A stretch of 64,000 bases of DNA, taken from the NCBI RefSeq assembly GCF_002812205.1, contig NZ_NPEA01000003.1, positions 1 through 64,000 of the forward strand, read 5' to 3'. The stretch is from Leptospira neocaledonica (GTDB lineage Bacteria > Spirochaetota > Leptospiria > Leptospirales > Leptospiraceae). Positions 1 through 9,068 of the stretch are shown here, in pieces. The first letter of the stretch is position 1; the number at the start of each line of letters is the position of its first letter. The notes under the pieces were generated by a model. The model was not told where the DNA came from, made no database searches, and was given only the letters and a program-made list of their open reading frames with translations. Position numbers and translations under genes: made by a program.

Positions 1-360
1 AATTTGGATCCGTTTAGCTATTACTTTCCTAAGTTGAGACATATTTAGAGTCCGATTTCAGCGATTCTGCAATGGAACTCCAAAGTTTCAAAAACAGTAA
101 AGTACATTTTGTACTTTTTTTTCATTTTAACGTATAAAATATACTTTGTGAAATAGTATCCCTTTCTAAGGTGCTCATATATTAGAAAGAAATACTTTAC
201 GGAATCTGAATTCACATTCCGGTGCTATCTACATTAATGCATATTTTTGGGAATAGCTGTATATTTTGTAATTCATTCATAAAATTTACGAGAACCCTTG
301 CCGGTTCTGAATCAATTTCATTGGTTGAATCGAAAATGATAGATAGTTAGGAGAAATCAT
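1..360. promoter_or_regulatory. AT-rich leader region with palindromes upstream of the 7TM gene
   Basis: No gene is visible here. The stretch is AT-rich and holds two symmetric elements. At 99-117 there is an inverted repeat with 8-base arms (AAAGTACA and TGTACTTT) and a 3-base loop. At 131-145 lies ACGTATAAAATATAC, whose core GTATA...TATAC is palindromic. A very similar composite element occurs upstream of the tetR gene at 1481. A ribosome binding site (AGGAGA, about 349-354) lies just before the TTG start at 361. A role as operator or promoter is inferred from position and symmetry only. Confidence 0.5.
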
Positions 361-1272
361 TTGTCCCTCATGCCTTCTATAGTGCTTCTTTGCTCAGCGG
401 TATTTTTTTATATTAAATCCGATAGAAGAAGGTTGTCTTTAGCCTTCACTTCGATTGCTTCTTTAATGGCCTTATGGTCAATACTATTATTTTTCTTAGA
501 ATCTGAACTAAATTTCGGAATTAAATTAGCAATAGCGAATCTAGTGCCAATCCCTCCCCTTTTCATTCCATATTTAGTAAATTATATTATTAGAAACTAT
601 TCTAACCCAAATAACCTAACTCCTGTTCCGCGCCTTTTTGCAACGGCCCATACTATCGTAATTATCCTATTTTCGAGCTTTTTTATATTGGGGATAGGAT
701 CCCCTTTCTTATTCAATGGATCGTCCTTTTATTTTCACGGAGGATTAATTTATAATCTTTCTGTATTTTACATTTATACGGCGCTTGCATGGGGGATGGG
801 CAGGATTGTTTATAATATGTTCCAAGGAAGCTATTTTGAAAAACTTCATTCAATCTATCTTTTTACGGGAATCCTATTTTCCTGCCTCTTCTCAGTCGGT
901 TTTCTTTTATTTAGCCCTTCCGAAGAATTGATCCATAATTCCATTTTGGCCATTGGATTGATCTTCTTCTTATGGTTTAGCTGGATACCTGTTACAAAAT
1001 ATAGATTATTTAACGTAGATATAGAGGACTTCGGAAAAAATCTCAGAAGTCCTAGGATTTCGTCCATTGTAATTACGATCAATCGGTATCTATTGAATAA
1101 AATTGATCCGATTGGATATAAAGAAATCTGCGACAGATACGAAAAACTAAAAGCCGAGGAGCTCAAGAATATTCAGATGTCTGGCATTCAGCGTCTTTTA
1201 TTGGGTAAAATTTCGCCGATTAAATACTTGGCGGAGACTTCGGAGAAGATAACCAAACTATTTTTCAATTAG
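361..1272 (+). CDS. 7TM sensor-like membrane protein without an output domain
   Basis: Predicted integral inner-membrane protein of 303 residues. Seven hydrophobic segments can be seen, roughly at residues 5-20, 25-46, 52-78, 93-112, 130-150, 163-183 and 190-212, the last ending in a KYRLFNVDI-type sequence typical of the N-terminal 7TM module of histidine kinases and diguanylate or adenylate cyclases. About 90 cytoplasmic residues follow, but no kinase, cyclase, GGDEF or SpoIIE domain is recognisable. The start is TTG at 361, supported by AGGAGA about seven bases upstream. The gene stands alone, with a TetR regulator 208 bases downstream. It could be a stand-alone receptor, or the remnant of a longer sensor that lost its output domain. 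Function unknown. Confidence 0.7.
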   Translation: MSLMPSIVLLCSAVFFYIKSDRRRLSLAFTSIASLMALWSILLFFLESELNFGIKLAIANLVPIPPLFIPYLVNYIIRNYSNPNNLTPVPRLFATAHTIVIILFSSFFILGIGSPFLFNGSSFYFHGGLIYNLSVFYIYTALAWGMGRIVYNMFQGSYFEKLHSIYLFTGILFSCLFSVGFLLFSPSEELIHNSILAIGLIFFLWFSWIPVTKYRLFNVDIEDFGKNLRSPRISSIVITINRYLLNKIDPIGYKEICDRYEKLKAEELKNIQMSGIQRLLLGKISPIKYLAETSEKITKLFFN

Positions 1273-1339
1273 ATCCGCAAAAGAAAGCTTTAATGTTTTA
1301 GTTCCTTAATTTCCTCGATTTTTATTCTTAAACAAAAAA

Positions 1340-1382
1340 GTACTTTTTATACGTTTTTTACTTGATTACGTATATTTTATAC
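1340..1382. promoter_or_regulatory. Composite palindromic element before tetR
   Basis: The stretch starts with GTACTTTTTATAC and ends with ACGTATATTTTATAC (1368-1382). The end matches ACGTATAAAATATAC at 131-145 in 12 of 15 positions, and both have GTATA/TATAC half-sites and a preceding GTACTTTT run. Such symmetry upstream of a TetR-family gene suggests an operator for autoregulation. This is inference. Confidence 0.4.
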
Positions 1383-1480
1383 ATTCTATTAAACCGGTAT
1401 TAAGCCTGAAAGAATTAAAAAAGTTTAATAATACAGTAAGAAAACTCTTAAAAGCGAACAAGGTAGTTGAGAAAAATTAA

Positions 1481-2212
1481 ATGGTTACCCGAATGGAAAA
1501 TAGTCCCTTGTCAGAAATCATAGATATTTCGTCGGATCCAAAACATATACACGATCAGGATCCTATAATTGATCCCGAGAAGGAGCCAGAGGAGGAAAAA
1601 TTCTACAAAAAACAAGAGGAATCCAAAGAGAGGATCTTTCGTTCCGCTCTTAAATTATTTGCAGAAAGAGGATTTTTCGAAACAAGGATCCCTGAAATTT
1701 CCGCTCATGCAAAAGTAGGAGTCGGTACAATGTACCGTCACTTTAGAAATAAAGACCACCTATTCAATGAGGCGTTTCGAATCTCAGTCCGCGAGTTCTC
1801 TGAGTTTTTAGATAATTCTATCTCTAAGAATTTATCTTCGAAAGAACAGTTTTTTGATTTTTGGAAAGGGCTCGGACTATTCTCACAAGGCAAATTCGAC
1901 CAGTTAATCATGATAGAAAGAAATCTATCTTCTTACATACTAGATGAAGAAAGCACAAAAAGTGCAGCGGGCTTGAAACAAAAAATTTCAGAATATTTTG
2001 CACCTGCTCAGAATGATATAAATCTAAGCCTACTTTATCCCTCTCTCATTCTAGGCTCTTTCATTGGAATCTTACGTTTTCATCGGATCCAGGAAAATCA
2101 TATAGAACCTTCTCTTTTGGAACAATCTGCCGAAATGTTATGGGATGGATTTTCTAAGATTCGTCAGTCTCCAACCTCTAAAAAGAAAGAAAAACAGACA
2201 AAAAAACCCTGA
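1481..2212 (+). CDS. TetR/AcrR family transcriptional regulator
   Basis: DNA-binding repressor-type protein of 243 residues. The N-terminal helix-turn-helix domain lies at about residues 47-95 and reads like the TetR consensus: a first helix with FRSALKLFAERGF, a recognition region with VGVGTMYRHFRNK, and an aromatic residue in the expected place. An acidic extension of about 45 residues precedes it, which is longer than usual, so the second ATG at 1493 is also possible. The C-terminal half is the ligand-binding region, of no recognised type, and ends in a lysine-rich tail. Palindromic elements upstream of this gene and of the preceding membrane protein gene are possible operators. The ligand and regulon are unknown. 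Confidence 0.85.
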   Translation: MVTRMENSPLSEIIDISSDPKHIHDQDPIIDPEKEPEEEKFYKKQEESKERIFRSALKLFAERGFFETRIPEISAHAKVGVGTMYRHFRNKDHLFNEAFRISVREFSEFLDNSISKNLSSKEQFFDFWKGLGLFSQGKFDQLIMIERNLSSYILDEESTKSAAGLKQKISEYFAPAQNDINLSLLYPSLILGSFIGILRFHRIQENHIEPSLLEQSAEMLWDGFSKIRQSPTSKKKEKQTKKP

Positions 2213-2357
2213 AATGTGGGGATGGAGCTAGTTTTTTTGTCGGAGGCTTCTCCCTGATAAGATAGATATATAGGTGTTAAAAACTTATTTACCAGACGGA
2301 AATAGATGGGAGGATAAATTCGTCCTTTTGTTATAAACCTCTGGTCAAGTTAGCAAT

Positions 2358-3899
2358 ATGCGGGCTCACTTTTTATTATTTTTACTCGGATTCGGAATGT
2401 TATGTAAACCTATAGAAGTACATAACCCGGCCATCCCATTTTCGGATGCTTGGTGGGAAACCACCTTTGTTCGTTGTATCTTAGGAGAATTGGACGTATG
2501 CCTTCCAGGGCCCGCAATCAGTGGTAGCCTCACTACAAAATTTGTAAGTAATAATCCAGGAGCAATTTCTTCCTCTGATCTGACTTGGAAATCGGATACT
2601 GCCGGACCGTATGATGTTCGGATCGATGCTGACTCCTGTACAAGTGGCGCAAGCTTAATTACAGGAACTGCCATTGCAAATACAGACAATCTAGCTACGA
2701 TCGCTGCAAACATTCTTCCTTTGGGGGCAAGTTATATTCGAGTTTGTGTTACTGATCCGGAAGAAGATCAAACTGGGTCAGGAATTTTCAAGATTGTTCG
2801 AGATGATACTTATCCGACTGTGAGCACAAATCCTACTGGGGGTGCATATACTTCTTCTCAAAATGTTTCGATTCTTTGTTCGGATACTGGAGGCGCAGGT
2901 TGTGATAAGATAGCATACGTTACCGATACTTCAACTCCTGATATAGACGGTGCGACCGGGACAGTGAATACAGGAACACAATATTCTTCTGCCATCAATG
3001 TTCCTGCAAACAGTACTACATCTTTCAAATATCTAGCAAGAGATAAGGCAGGGAATGTATCCGCCGTTTCTACTTCTGATATCACCGTAGATACAGTAAC
3101 TCCTACCATTTCAGCAACCAATCCAAGTGATGGTACAACTGGAGTCGCTCTTTCTCCAGGATCAATTAGTCTGAGTTTTGCAGAGCCAATGAACACAGGT
3201 CTCACGATGAGCATGACTACTGAAATTTATGATGGAACTTCATGGGTCACGATTCCAAATAACAATACGATATTCGATTGGCAGGATTCTCAAACCTTAG
3301 TCATTACTGTTAGCTGGACCTATTTTCCGGAAGAATCACAGATCCGTTGGACCATTCCCTCCAGTTCTTTGCAAGACGAAGCGGGAAATGCAGTCAGTCA
3401 TCAATCAACTTTTACTACTACGACTGGAGCCACTGTTACGGGATCTCAAGTCTATTCCGGTCCAACTACTCATGGAACTTATACTTTGGATGTTACAACT
3501 ACGGATACTTCTACTGGACTTGTTTGGAAAACTTGTTGGGAAGGAAGAAGCGGACCTGGTTGTGCCTCAGGCTCTGCAACGAATATGTCTTGGGGATCTG
3601 CGTTAGACGGATGTGCCTACCTGAACACCATACATGGACCAGGAATAGGTTATGCGGATCGGGAAAACTGGAGACTTCCTAGAGCGGAGGAATTATATTC
3701 TCTGGTAGAAGGAGGCGCGGATCCTTTTATCAACACCACTGCTTTCCCAAATCCGGTATCTCCGGCAACATGGACCGCATCCAAAGGAATTACAGGCTCT
3801 CCAATGGATCAGTTTGCTAGAACAGTGGTGTTCATGTACGGAATCCTGAACCAATTCGATAAAAGTCTATTCTATGCAGTACATTGTGTAAGCGACTGA
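2358..3899 (+). CDS. Putative lipoprotein with Big_5-like and DUF1566 domains
   Basis: Secreted, probably surface-exposed protein of 513 residues. A short hydrophobic signal ends at LLGFGMLC, a relaxed spirochaetal lipobox that would place the lipidated cysteine at residue 16. Residues about 150-245 resemble the chitobiase C-terminal-like repeat found in Leptospira lipoproteins, with the AGNVSAV motif. Residues about 250-355 look like a bacterial Ig-like (Big_5) domain starting at PTISATNPSDG. The last about 140 residues are a DUF1566 domain, recognised by the GLVWKTC start, ENWRLPRAEELYSLV core, the WTAS segment and the final VHCVSD. The gene lies 145 bases after tetR. Function is unknown; a role at the cell surface is inferred. 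Confidence 0.75.
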   Translation: MRAHFLLFLLGFGMLCKPIEVHNPAIPFSDAWWETTFVRCILGELDVCLPGPAISGSLTTKFVSNNPGAISSSDLTWKSDTAGPYDVRIDADSCTSGASLITGTAIANTDNLATIAANILPLGASYIRVCVTDPEEDQTGSGIFKIVRDDTYPTVSTNPTGGAYTSSQNVSILCSDTGGAGCDKIAYVTDTSTPDIDGATGTVNTGTQYSSAINVPANSTTSFKYLARDKAGNVSAVSTSDITVDTVTPTISATNPSDGTTGVALSPGSISLSFAEPMNTGLTMSMTTEIYDGTSWVTIPNNNTIFDWQDSQTLVITVSWTYFPEESQIRWTIPSSSLQDEAGNAVSHQSTFTTTTGATVTGSQVYSGPTTHGTYTLDVTTTDTSTGLVWKTCWEGRSGPGCASGSATNMSWGSALDGCAYLNTIHGPGIGYADRENWRLPRAEELYSLVEGGADPFINTTAFPNPVSPATWTASKGITGSPMDQFARTVVFMYGILNQFDKSLFYAVHCVSD

Positions 3900-3901
3900 T
3901 C

Positions 3902-5542
3902 TCAGTTAGCTACTAAACTAGGGTGATATCCTTCTGGGGTTTCGTATCCCATAATATCTAAGATCGTAGCAGCTACATTTGCAAGTCCAGGTTCTTGTAG
4001 ATCTGTTCTTAATTTAATCTTATGTTCAGGATCCAAAACGCTAAAAGGAACAGGATTTAAGGTATGAGAAGTTTTAGGAACAGGTTTACCTTCCTTATCC
4101 ATCTGCACATTCCCTTTTTTGTCCAATTGGTACATCTCGTCCGCATTCCCATGGTCCGCACTTACTAATAAAACTACATTATTTTTTTTGCATGCTTCTG
4201 CAAGACGACCCATACATCCGTCCAGAAATTCCATAGCCTTGACGGTTGCCTGATAATTTCCCGTATGGCCTACCATGTCTCCGTTCGGAAAATTGATCCT
4301 ATAGAAATCAGAATGTTTCTCGGCTAAAACTTTTTCGAGTTCCGCAGTGATGGCTTGCGCTTTCATTTCAGGTGTTTGGTCGAATGGAATTACGTCGGAA
4401 GGAATTTCCTTATATTCTTCACTTTTGGAATCAAATTTACCGGAACGATTTCCATTCCAGAAAAATGTCACATGCCCGTATTTCTGTGTTTCGGATAACG
4501 CATATTGGTTAATCCCGGACTTGGCCATATATTCTCCCAAAGTTCGATCGATCGCAGGTGGAGTAACTAAAAAACGTTCGGGCAATTGTAAATCCCCGTC
4601 GTATTGCATCATTCCTGCGTAACACACTTCTGGAAAATTCCCTCTATCGAATTTATCGAAATGTTTCTGAGTAAAAGCCTGGGAAATTTCGATCGCTCTA
4701 TCTCCTCTGAAATTTGTGAATACTACTGAATCTCCGCTGAGAATTTTTCCGACCGGCTTTCCGGATTCTTCTACTACGAAACTAGGAAGATATTGATCGA
4801 TTACTGCCGGGTCTTCTTTTCTAAAAGTTTCGATCGCGGTTTTTGCATCAGAAAAAGTTCTACCTTCTCCATGGACATGGATCTTCCAGCCTCTTTCTAC
4901 CATGGCCCAATCCGCTTCGTAACGGTCCATGGTGATAGTCATTCTTCCTCCGCCTGATGCAATCTTTACGTCGGCTCCTTTGGATCTAAATGTGGTCAGC
5001 CATTCTTCGAAAGGGATCAAATATTCTAGCGCTGATTTTTCAGGCACGTCCCTTCCGTCTAGAAGAATATGCAATCGGATCCTTGGGACCTTCTCCTGGA
5101 TCGCCGCTTGTATCAAAGACTTTGTATGATCGATATGTGCATGAACATTTCCGTCGGAAAACAAACCGATTAAATGGAGTGTGGAATTTTTTGTTTTAGT
5201 ATTTTCTACAATTTCTTTCCAAGCTTTTCCTTCGAATAACAGTCCTTTGGCGATAGAATTGTTGACCAGCTTAGCACCCTGATCGAAAATACGCCCGCAT
5301 CCTAATACATTATGACCTACTTCGGAATTTCCCATATCCTCATCGGAAGGCATACCTACTGCAGTCCCGTGCGCTTTCAAAAGTATAGTGGGAGATTCTT
5401 TCCAAAGTTTATTGAGGAAAGGAAGGTTGGCGCCAGCGATTGCATTCCCGAATTCGGGTCCTTTTGGAGTATAACCTACGCCATCTAAAATTACGAATAA
5501 TAGCTTTTTGGGAGAGAAGGGAGTCTTTTTCTTCAGTTGCAT
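3902..5542 (-). CDS. gpmI: 2,3-bisphosphoglycerate-independent phosphoglycerate mutase
   Basis: Glycolytic and gluconeogenic enzyme interconverting 3- and 2-phosphoglycerate in the cytoplasm, a manganese-dependent member of the alkaline phosphatase superfamily. Diagnostic motifs are an N-terminal VILDGVG metal-binding stretch, DMGNSEVGH with the phosphorylated serine, the [10 protein letters not shown] and [16 protein letters not shown] segments, [11 protein letters not shown], and C-terminal [12 protein letters not shown] and [10 protein letters not shown] metal sites. The product is 546 residues from the ATG at 5542, which fits the family; a TTG 12 codons upstream would give 558. It ends three bases from the convergent lipoprotein stop codon. 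The neighbourhood gives no further clue. Confidence 0.96.
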   Translation of the reverse strand: MQLKKKTPFSPKKLLFVILDGVGYTPKGPEFGNAIAGANLPFLNKLWKESPTILLKAHGTAVGMPSDEDMGNSEVGHNVLGCGRIFDQGAKLVNNSIAKGLLFEGKAWKEIVENTKTKNSTLHLIGLFSDGNVHAHIDHTKSLIQAAIQEKVPRIRLHILLDGRDVPEKSALEYLIPFEEWLTTFRSKGADVKIASGGGRMTITMDRYEADWAMVERGWKIHVHGEGRTFSDAKTAIETFRKEDPAVIDQYLPSFVVEESGKPVGKILSGDSVVFTNFRGDRAIEISQAFTQKHFDKFDRGNFPEVCYAGMMQYDGDLQLPERFLVTPPAIDRTLGEYMAKSGINQYALSETQKYGHVTFFWNGNRSGKFDSKSEEYKEIPSDVIPFDQTPEMKAQAITAELEKVLAEKHSDFYRINFPNGDMVGHTGNYQATVKAMEFLDGCMGRLAEACKKNNVVLLVSADHGNADEMYQLDKKGNVQMDKEGKPVPKTSHTLNPVPFSVLDPEHKIKLRTDLQEPGLANVAATILDIMGYETPEGYHPSLVAN

Positions 5543-5697
5543 TCTATTCCAGGAAAGCTCTTCCCCATGCTTCGTCAAGAGGATTCATGTAGGGACTTCG
5601 GCATACACCCTTCGGTTTATGCAGGTTTTATCGAAAAAGAAGGAAGATTTAGGTTTTTCGGTGGAAGCGTTTAGAATGCATTATATGATGGTTTTGA

Positions 5698-5732
5698 ACA
5701 TCCGCAGGGATACTCATATCCTTATGCGGATA
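5698..5732 (+). promoter_or_regulatory. Leader hairpin before the 674-residue unknown gene
   Basis: In the gap between gpmI and the next gene, ATCCGCAGGGATA is followed four bases later by TATCCTTATGCGGAT, an imperfect inverted repeat giving a long stem with a small bulge. A further TCCGC follows. It could be a protein-binding site or an RNA leader structure, or part of a divergent promoter. The rest of 5543-5786 shows no gene. Confidence 0.3.
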
Positions 5733-5786
5733 CTTCTCCGCAAACTATATGCTAAATTTTTAATATTTAATTATTTATAAACAAAG

Positions 5787-7811
5787 ATGAACGCAAAAGG
5801 TCCCAAACCCTTAGATCCGCATACAGGCAATGTAGCCGTTCCTAACTTCTTAAAAGTTAAGAAGTTAAACGAAGTAGTGAGTTATTATATGAACGACAAG
5901 ATAACTCACTCTGTCTACAAAGCGATTCAGGCAGCGACATCTTTCAAGAATGTAAAAAAAAGGCAATTATTCGAACCTCACCATAAAGTTCCCGAAGTAG
6001 GAGAATTAGGTCCTAAGGATATAGATCTTCACTTAAAACGACTTTTGGAAGATGGAACAGTTTCTCAACTTGCTTATCTGATCAGCGATAGTGCAGACAA
6101 ACAACCGGAAGCACTTCCATGTTACGCTACTTTTCCGGAATCGGAGTCCCTGGATTTGAGTAGGATTTATCTAGAACTTCTGGATTATTCCGTTTCTTCT
6201 CTCTTAAGTTATCTAGATCGAAAACCGGAAACAGGTAAGACCTTACTTTGGGAAAATTTGGAATCGGATCTAGAATGGGGAGCCAGAAAAGAAGCACCGT
6301 TCCCCCAGCTATTTTTATACTTAAGACAAGCATTCCATAATGAACATTTCAGGATCCCGGCCAATCCAGAGTTCATTAAGGATTTCTTATTTGAATTGGA
6401 GGACGATCTTCATAAAAAAGGAAGAGTCATCGACGTACCCGGATACGGACTATTCGGAATTAGAAGTTCAAAAGAAGCAGTTCAGATCATGGAATATTTG
6501 GATGATTTTATTCAATCTAAAGGAACAAAACAGTTACGTCATGTTCTCATGGAAGAATTTCAGAAGATCGCTATGGAAGAAAAATTATATTATTCTAATA
6601 CTTCCAATCCTGAGACCACAAAATTTAAAACAGAAAGAGCGGAGGCATTTGCAAGAGCACTTTCCGGCAGTCCTAGCCCGGGAACCCCTGGGATGCTGAG
6701 TGTGGTTTTAGTCCGCAGTCTTTCGGAACTTGCAGAAAAAGAACTTCATAAACAATCGGCAGAAAGAGATCGAAACAGATTCCATGATATTAAAAAGAAC
6801 CTTCTCTCCGAATCAGGTTCTTGGGAAAAGAAGGTTCTTTTAGTTCCCGATAAAGAATTCAAATCTTATCCGGAAGAATTAAAGAGAATGTTGATAGACG
6901 ATTTGGAAATCGGTTATTCCACCTGGGAAACTAAAACCACTACTATTCACGCATTCTTTCATAAAAATGCAAACAGTGTCAGACAGATCATTTTGAGCTT
7001 GGGTGCGGCCACAAACGTAGAAACTTGGAAAATCCTATGTATCAGACAACTTGTGGAATCCAATGAGCCTCAGATCAAATCGATATTCCGAGAACCGGAT
7101 TTGGTTAGAGCCTATGGAAAAGTATTAAGAAAAGGTTATTTAGATTATTTCCCGTGGTATTATACCATTCTCGATCTTTTAGGAATAGGAAGGATATTCC
7201 AAGATGTATTCTTTTCCCAGGCTAAAGAAAAGATCAAAGGTCAACAAAACCAACTAAAGGTTCGCAATCACGAGGCTTCCAAAAGAGAAGAGCAGGCAAA
7301 AATCCAGGAAAAGATCAAAGAAGAAGAGAAAATCCGCTCTGCAGAACAAAGATCTAAAATTTCTTCTGCAATGGATGAATTTTATTTTAAGCGAAGCGTT
7401 CCACCTACTGCCTCCGAAATCCAAGGAAATATAGGCGAATTCTCGGCTGATCTATATTATCAAATTTTGGACCGAGAAAAATTCGTTTTTATTCCTTGGG
7501 AAAAAGGAAAAGAAAGAATGGACCAGATCCTTTGTTACCCCTCAAACGAATCCTTTAGAAATAAGGCCAGAGAATTACATAGAATACTATCCGAAAGAAT
7601 GGAAGTCTTACAAAACAAGGTTCGAACTGCAGAGGAAGAAGATTCCAGAACTAGAATCGCAAAAGTAATTAAACATGTGGATGATTGGTTTGCCTCTCAT
7701 AAGTCTTCTTCGGATAAAACGACCCCTCAAAAAGGAAAAGTGGACTCTGACGATCCATATGAATCTTTCCGAAAAGAAATTGATAAAGTAAGAAAAGTGG
7801 ATAAGTCTTAA
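5787..7811 (+). CDS. Conserved hypothetical protein with charged coiled-coil region
   Basis: Large soluble protein of 674 residues that I do not recognise. There is no signal peptide or membrane segment. It is rich in charged residues. A stretch at about 480-530 (QAKEKIKGQQ through EEKIRSAEQR) is predicted coiled coil. The tail after residue 640 is lysine- and serine-rich and looks disordered. The region around residues 340-450 has a repeated leucine-rich helical character. The start ATG at 5787 is preceded by a strongly AT-rich leader. It is divergent from gpmI and followed by the lipoprotein cluster. A cytoplasmic scaffold or regulatory role is possible, but no function can be assigned. Confidence 0.75.
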   Translation: MNAKGPKPLDPHTGNVAVPNFLKVKKLNEVVSYYMNDKITHSVYKAIQAATSFKNVKKRQLFEPHHKVPEVGELGPKDIDLHLKRLLEDGTVSQLAYLISDSADKQPEALPCYATFPESESLDLSRIYLELLDYSVSSLLSYLDRKPETGKTLLWENLESDLEWGARKEAPFPQLFLYLRQAFHNEHFRIPANPEFIKDFLFELEDDLHKKGRVIDVPGYGLFGIRSSKEAVQIMEYLDDFIQSKGTKQLRHVLMEEFQKIAMEEKLYYSNTSNPETTKFKTERAEAFARALSGSPSPGTPGMLSVVLVRSLSELAEKELHKQSAERDRNRFHDIKKNLLSESGSWEKKVLLVPDKEFKSYPEELKRMLIDDLEIGYSTWETKTTTIHAFFHKNANSVRQIILSLGAATNVETWKILCIRQLVESNEPQIKSIFREPDLVRAYGKVLRKGYLDYFPWYYTILDLLGIGRIFQDVFFSQAKEKIKGQQNQLKVRNHEASKREEQAKIQEKIKEEEKIRSAEQRSKISSAMDEFYFKRSVPPTASEIQGNIGEFSADLYYQILDREKFVFIPWEKGKERMDQILCYPSNESFRNKARELHRILSERMEVLQNKVRTAEEEDSRTRIAKVIKHVDDWFASHKSSSDKTTPQKGKVDSDDPYESFRKEIDKVRKVDKS

Positions 7812-7964
7812 AGAATACTTTCCAACTGGCAAACGCCGTTCACCTCCTATACACTAAAAATTGGGACTTGAGAAAGTCTCTTCGATAAATTTTTTCCGAA
7901 AAAGTGAGCAAAAACTCGCAAATTGATTTGTGATCTCTAAAAAGAAATCATCAGACCTGGAACT

Positions 7965-8981
7965 ATGAATTCGAATCCAAAGTTTTTTTTCAGATTTATC
8001 TCGATCGTATCGTTATTCTCCGTATTCTCTTTTTGCAATCAAGCAAACCCGATCAATTTGGACGGCAGCAGCAGTGCTGCCGGCGTTCTTTTGAATGTTG
8101 TTTTACCAAATATTATTGGAGCAGAGGTAGTTCCGGAAAGCCTTCCGCAACTTTCTTCTAACGTTATGTATGATGCAGGTAATACCTATATAGACCTGAC
8201 ATTTTTGGAGCAAAACGCTGTAGACGAAAATTTTACGATGCAGATCGAAAGTTATACAACTGCGTCTTCGCCTAGCTTTGTAGGTTACAATACATTCACT
8301 CTTCCTGCGAATACAGGTACCCAGTCCATCGGTTTTGCATTAAACGCTGATGACGATAATTGTTTGGATCGTGCAGGTGATAAATTCAGTTTCAGAATTA
8401 CGAAAGATTCCACGGGAGATACTTTCGTATATGATGTAAACGTAAAGGACGGAGATTATTGTATTTTTGAATCTTCTGCCAAAACTCTAGCTCAACTAGG
8501 CGGGCTCGGAGCAATGGACAATCATTGCAAAAATTTGGCTAGCGGAAAAGGTCTACCCAGAAACTCCTCTCATTATAAAGCGATGGTAGGTGCTCTTTCT
8601 AGTACCTACGGAGATAGAAATCCAGGAGAAACCTTATCTTCTACTTCCTTCTTCCGAAACAATAAAAGGTATGTTCGTAAAAAAGGGGATGGAACTTGGG
8701 TAAAAGTTTTTTCCATCACCGGAATTTGGCCCCCAAGTTCGGATTTTGATAATCCATTGATTGATTCTGGACAATATTGGACAGGAATGCATTCGGGCTG
8801 GGGAAGAATGGACAGTAATACCTGCCTAAATGGTTCGGAAAGCTGGACAGATGCTAGCGGTTCATCAAGTGGAAACTTAGGTAGTTCTAGTATAACTACC
8901 GGAGATGCGGCCTATACGACCCTATCTAGTTGCGATTCTCCAATGGCCCTGCCGTTTATTTGCGTTTATTCTCCTGACTAA
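7965..8981 (+). CDS. DUF1554 lipoprotein, first of tandem set
   Basis: Exported lipoprotein of 338 residues, in the leptospiral DUF1554 family of unknown function. A hydrophobic signal ends in a cysteine at residue 24, followed by NQANPINLDGSSSAAGV, a motif repeated with changes in the next three genes. Residues about 50-165 form a calx-beta-like stretch that ends NCLDRAGDKFSF...DYCIFE. The DUF1554 domain covers about residues 170-338, with HCKNLASGKGLP, SHYKAMVGALSS and a C-terminal PFICVYS. Paired cysteines suggest disulphides outside the cytoplasm. The neighbour downstream is a paralogue 88 bases away. The lipobox has phenylalanine before cysteine, so lipidation is inferred rather than certain. 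Confidence 0.82.
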   Translation: MNSNPKFFFRFISIVSLFSVFSFCNQANPINLDGSSSAAGVLLNVVLPNIIGAEVVPESLPQLSSNVMYDAGNTYIDLTFLEQNAVDENFTMQIESYTTASSPSFVGYNTFTLPANTGTQSIGFALNADDDNCLDRAGDKFSFRITKDSTGDTFVYDVNVKDGDYCIFESSAKTLAQLGGLGAMDNHCKNLASGKGLPRNSSHYKAMVGALSSTYGDRNPGETLSSTSFFRNNKRYVRKKGDGTWVKVFSITGIWPPSSDFDNPLIDSGQYWTGMHSGWGRMDSNTCLNGSESWTDASGSSSGNLGSSSITTGDAAYTTLSSCDSPMALPFICVYSPD

Positions 8982-9068
8982 ACCAAAAAATCGTTCAATT
9001 TTTTTCCAGCCCGGCTGTTTTCATACTTTATGGGGTATTTTCCTCTAAGAGATCGGGTGGGTGCGAAT

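Noticed and set aside
5580..5780. 90-codon plus-strand frame spanning the gpmI start
   Set aside because: It runs across the N-terminus of gpmI on the other strand and its product shows no signal or domain.
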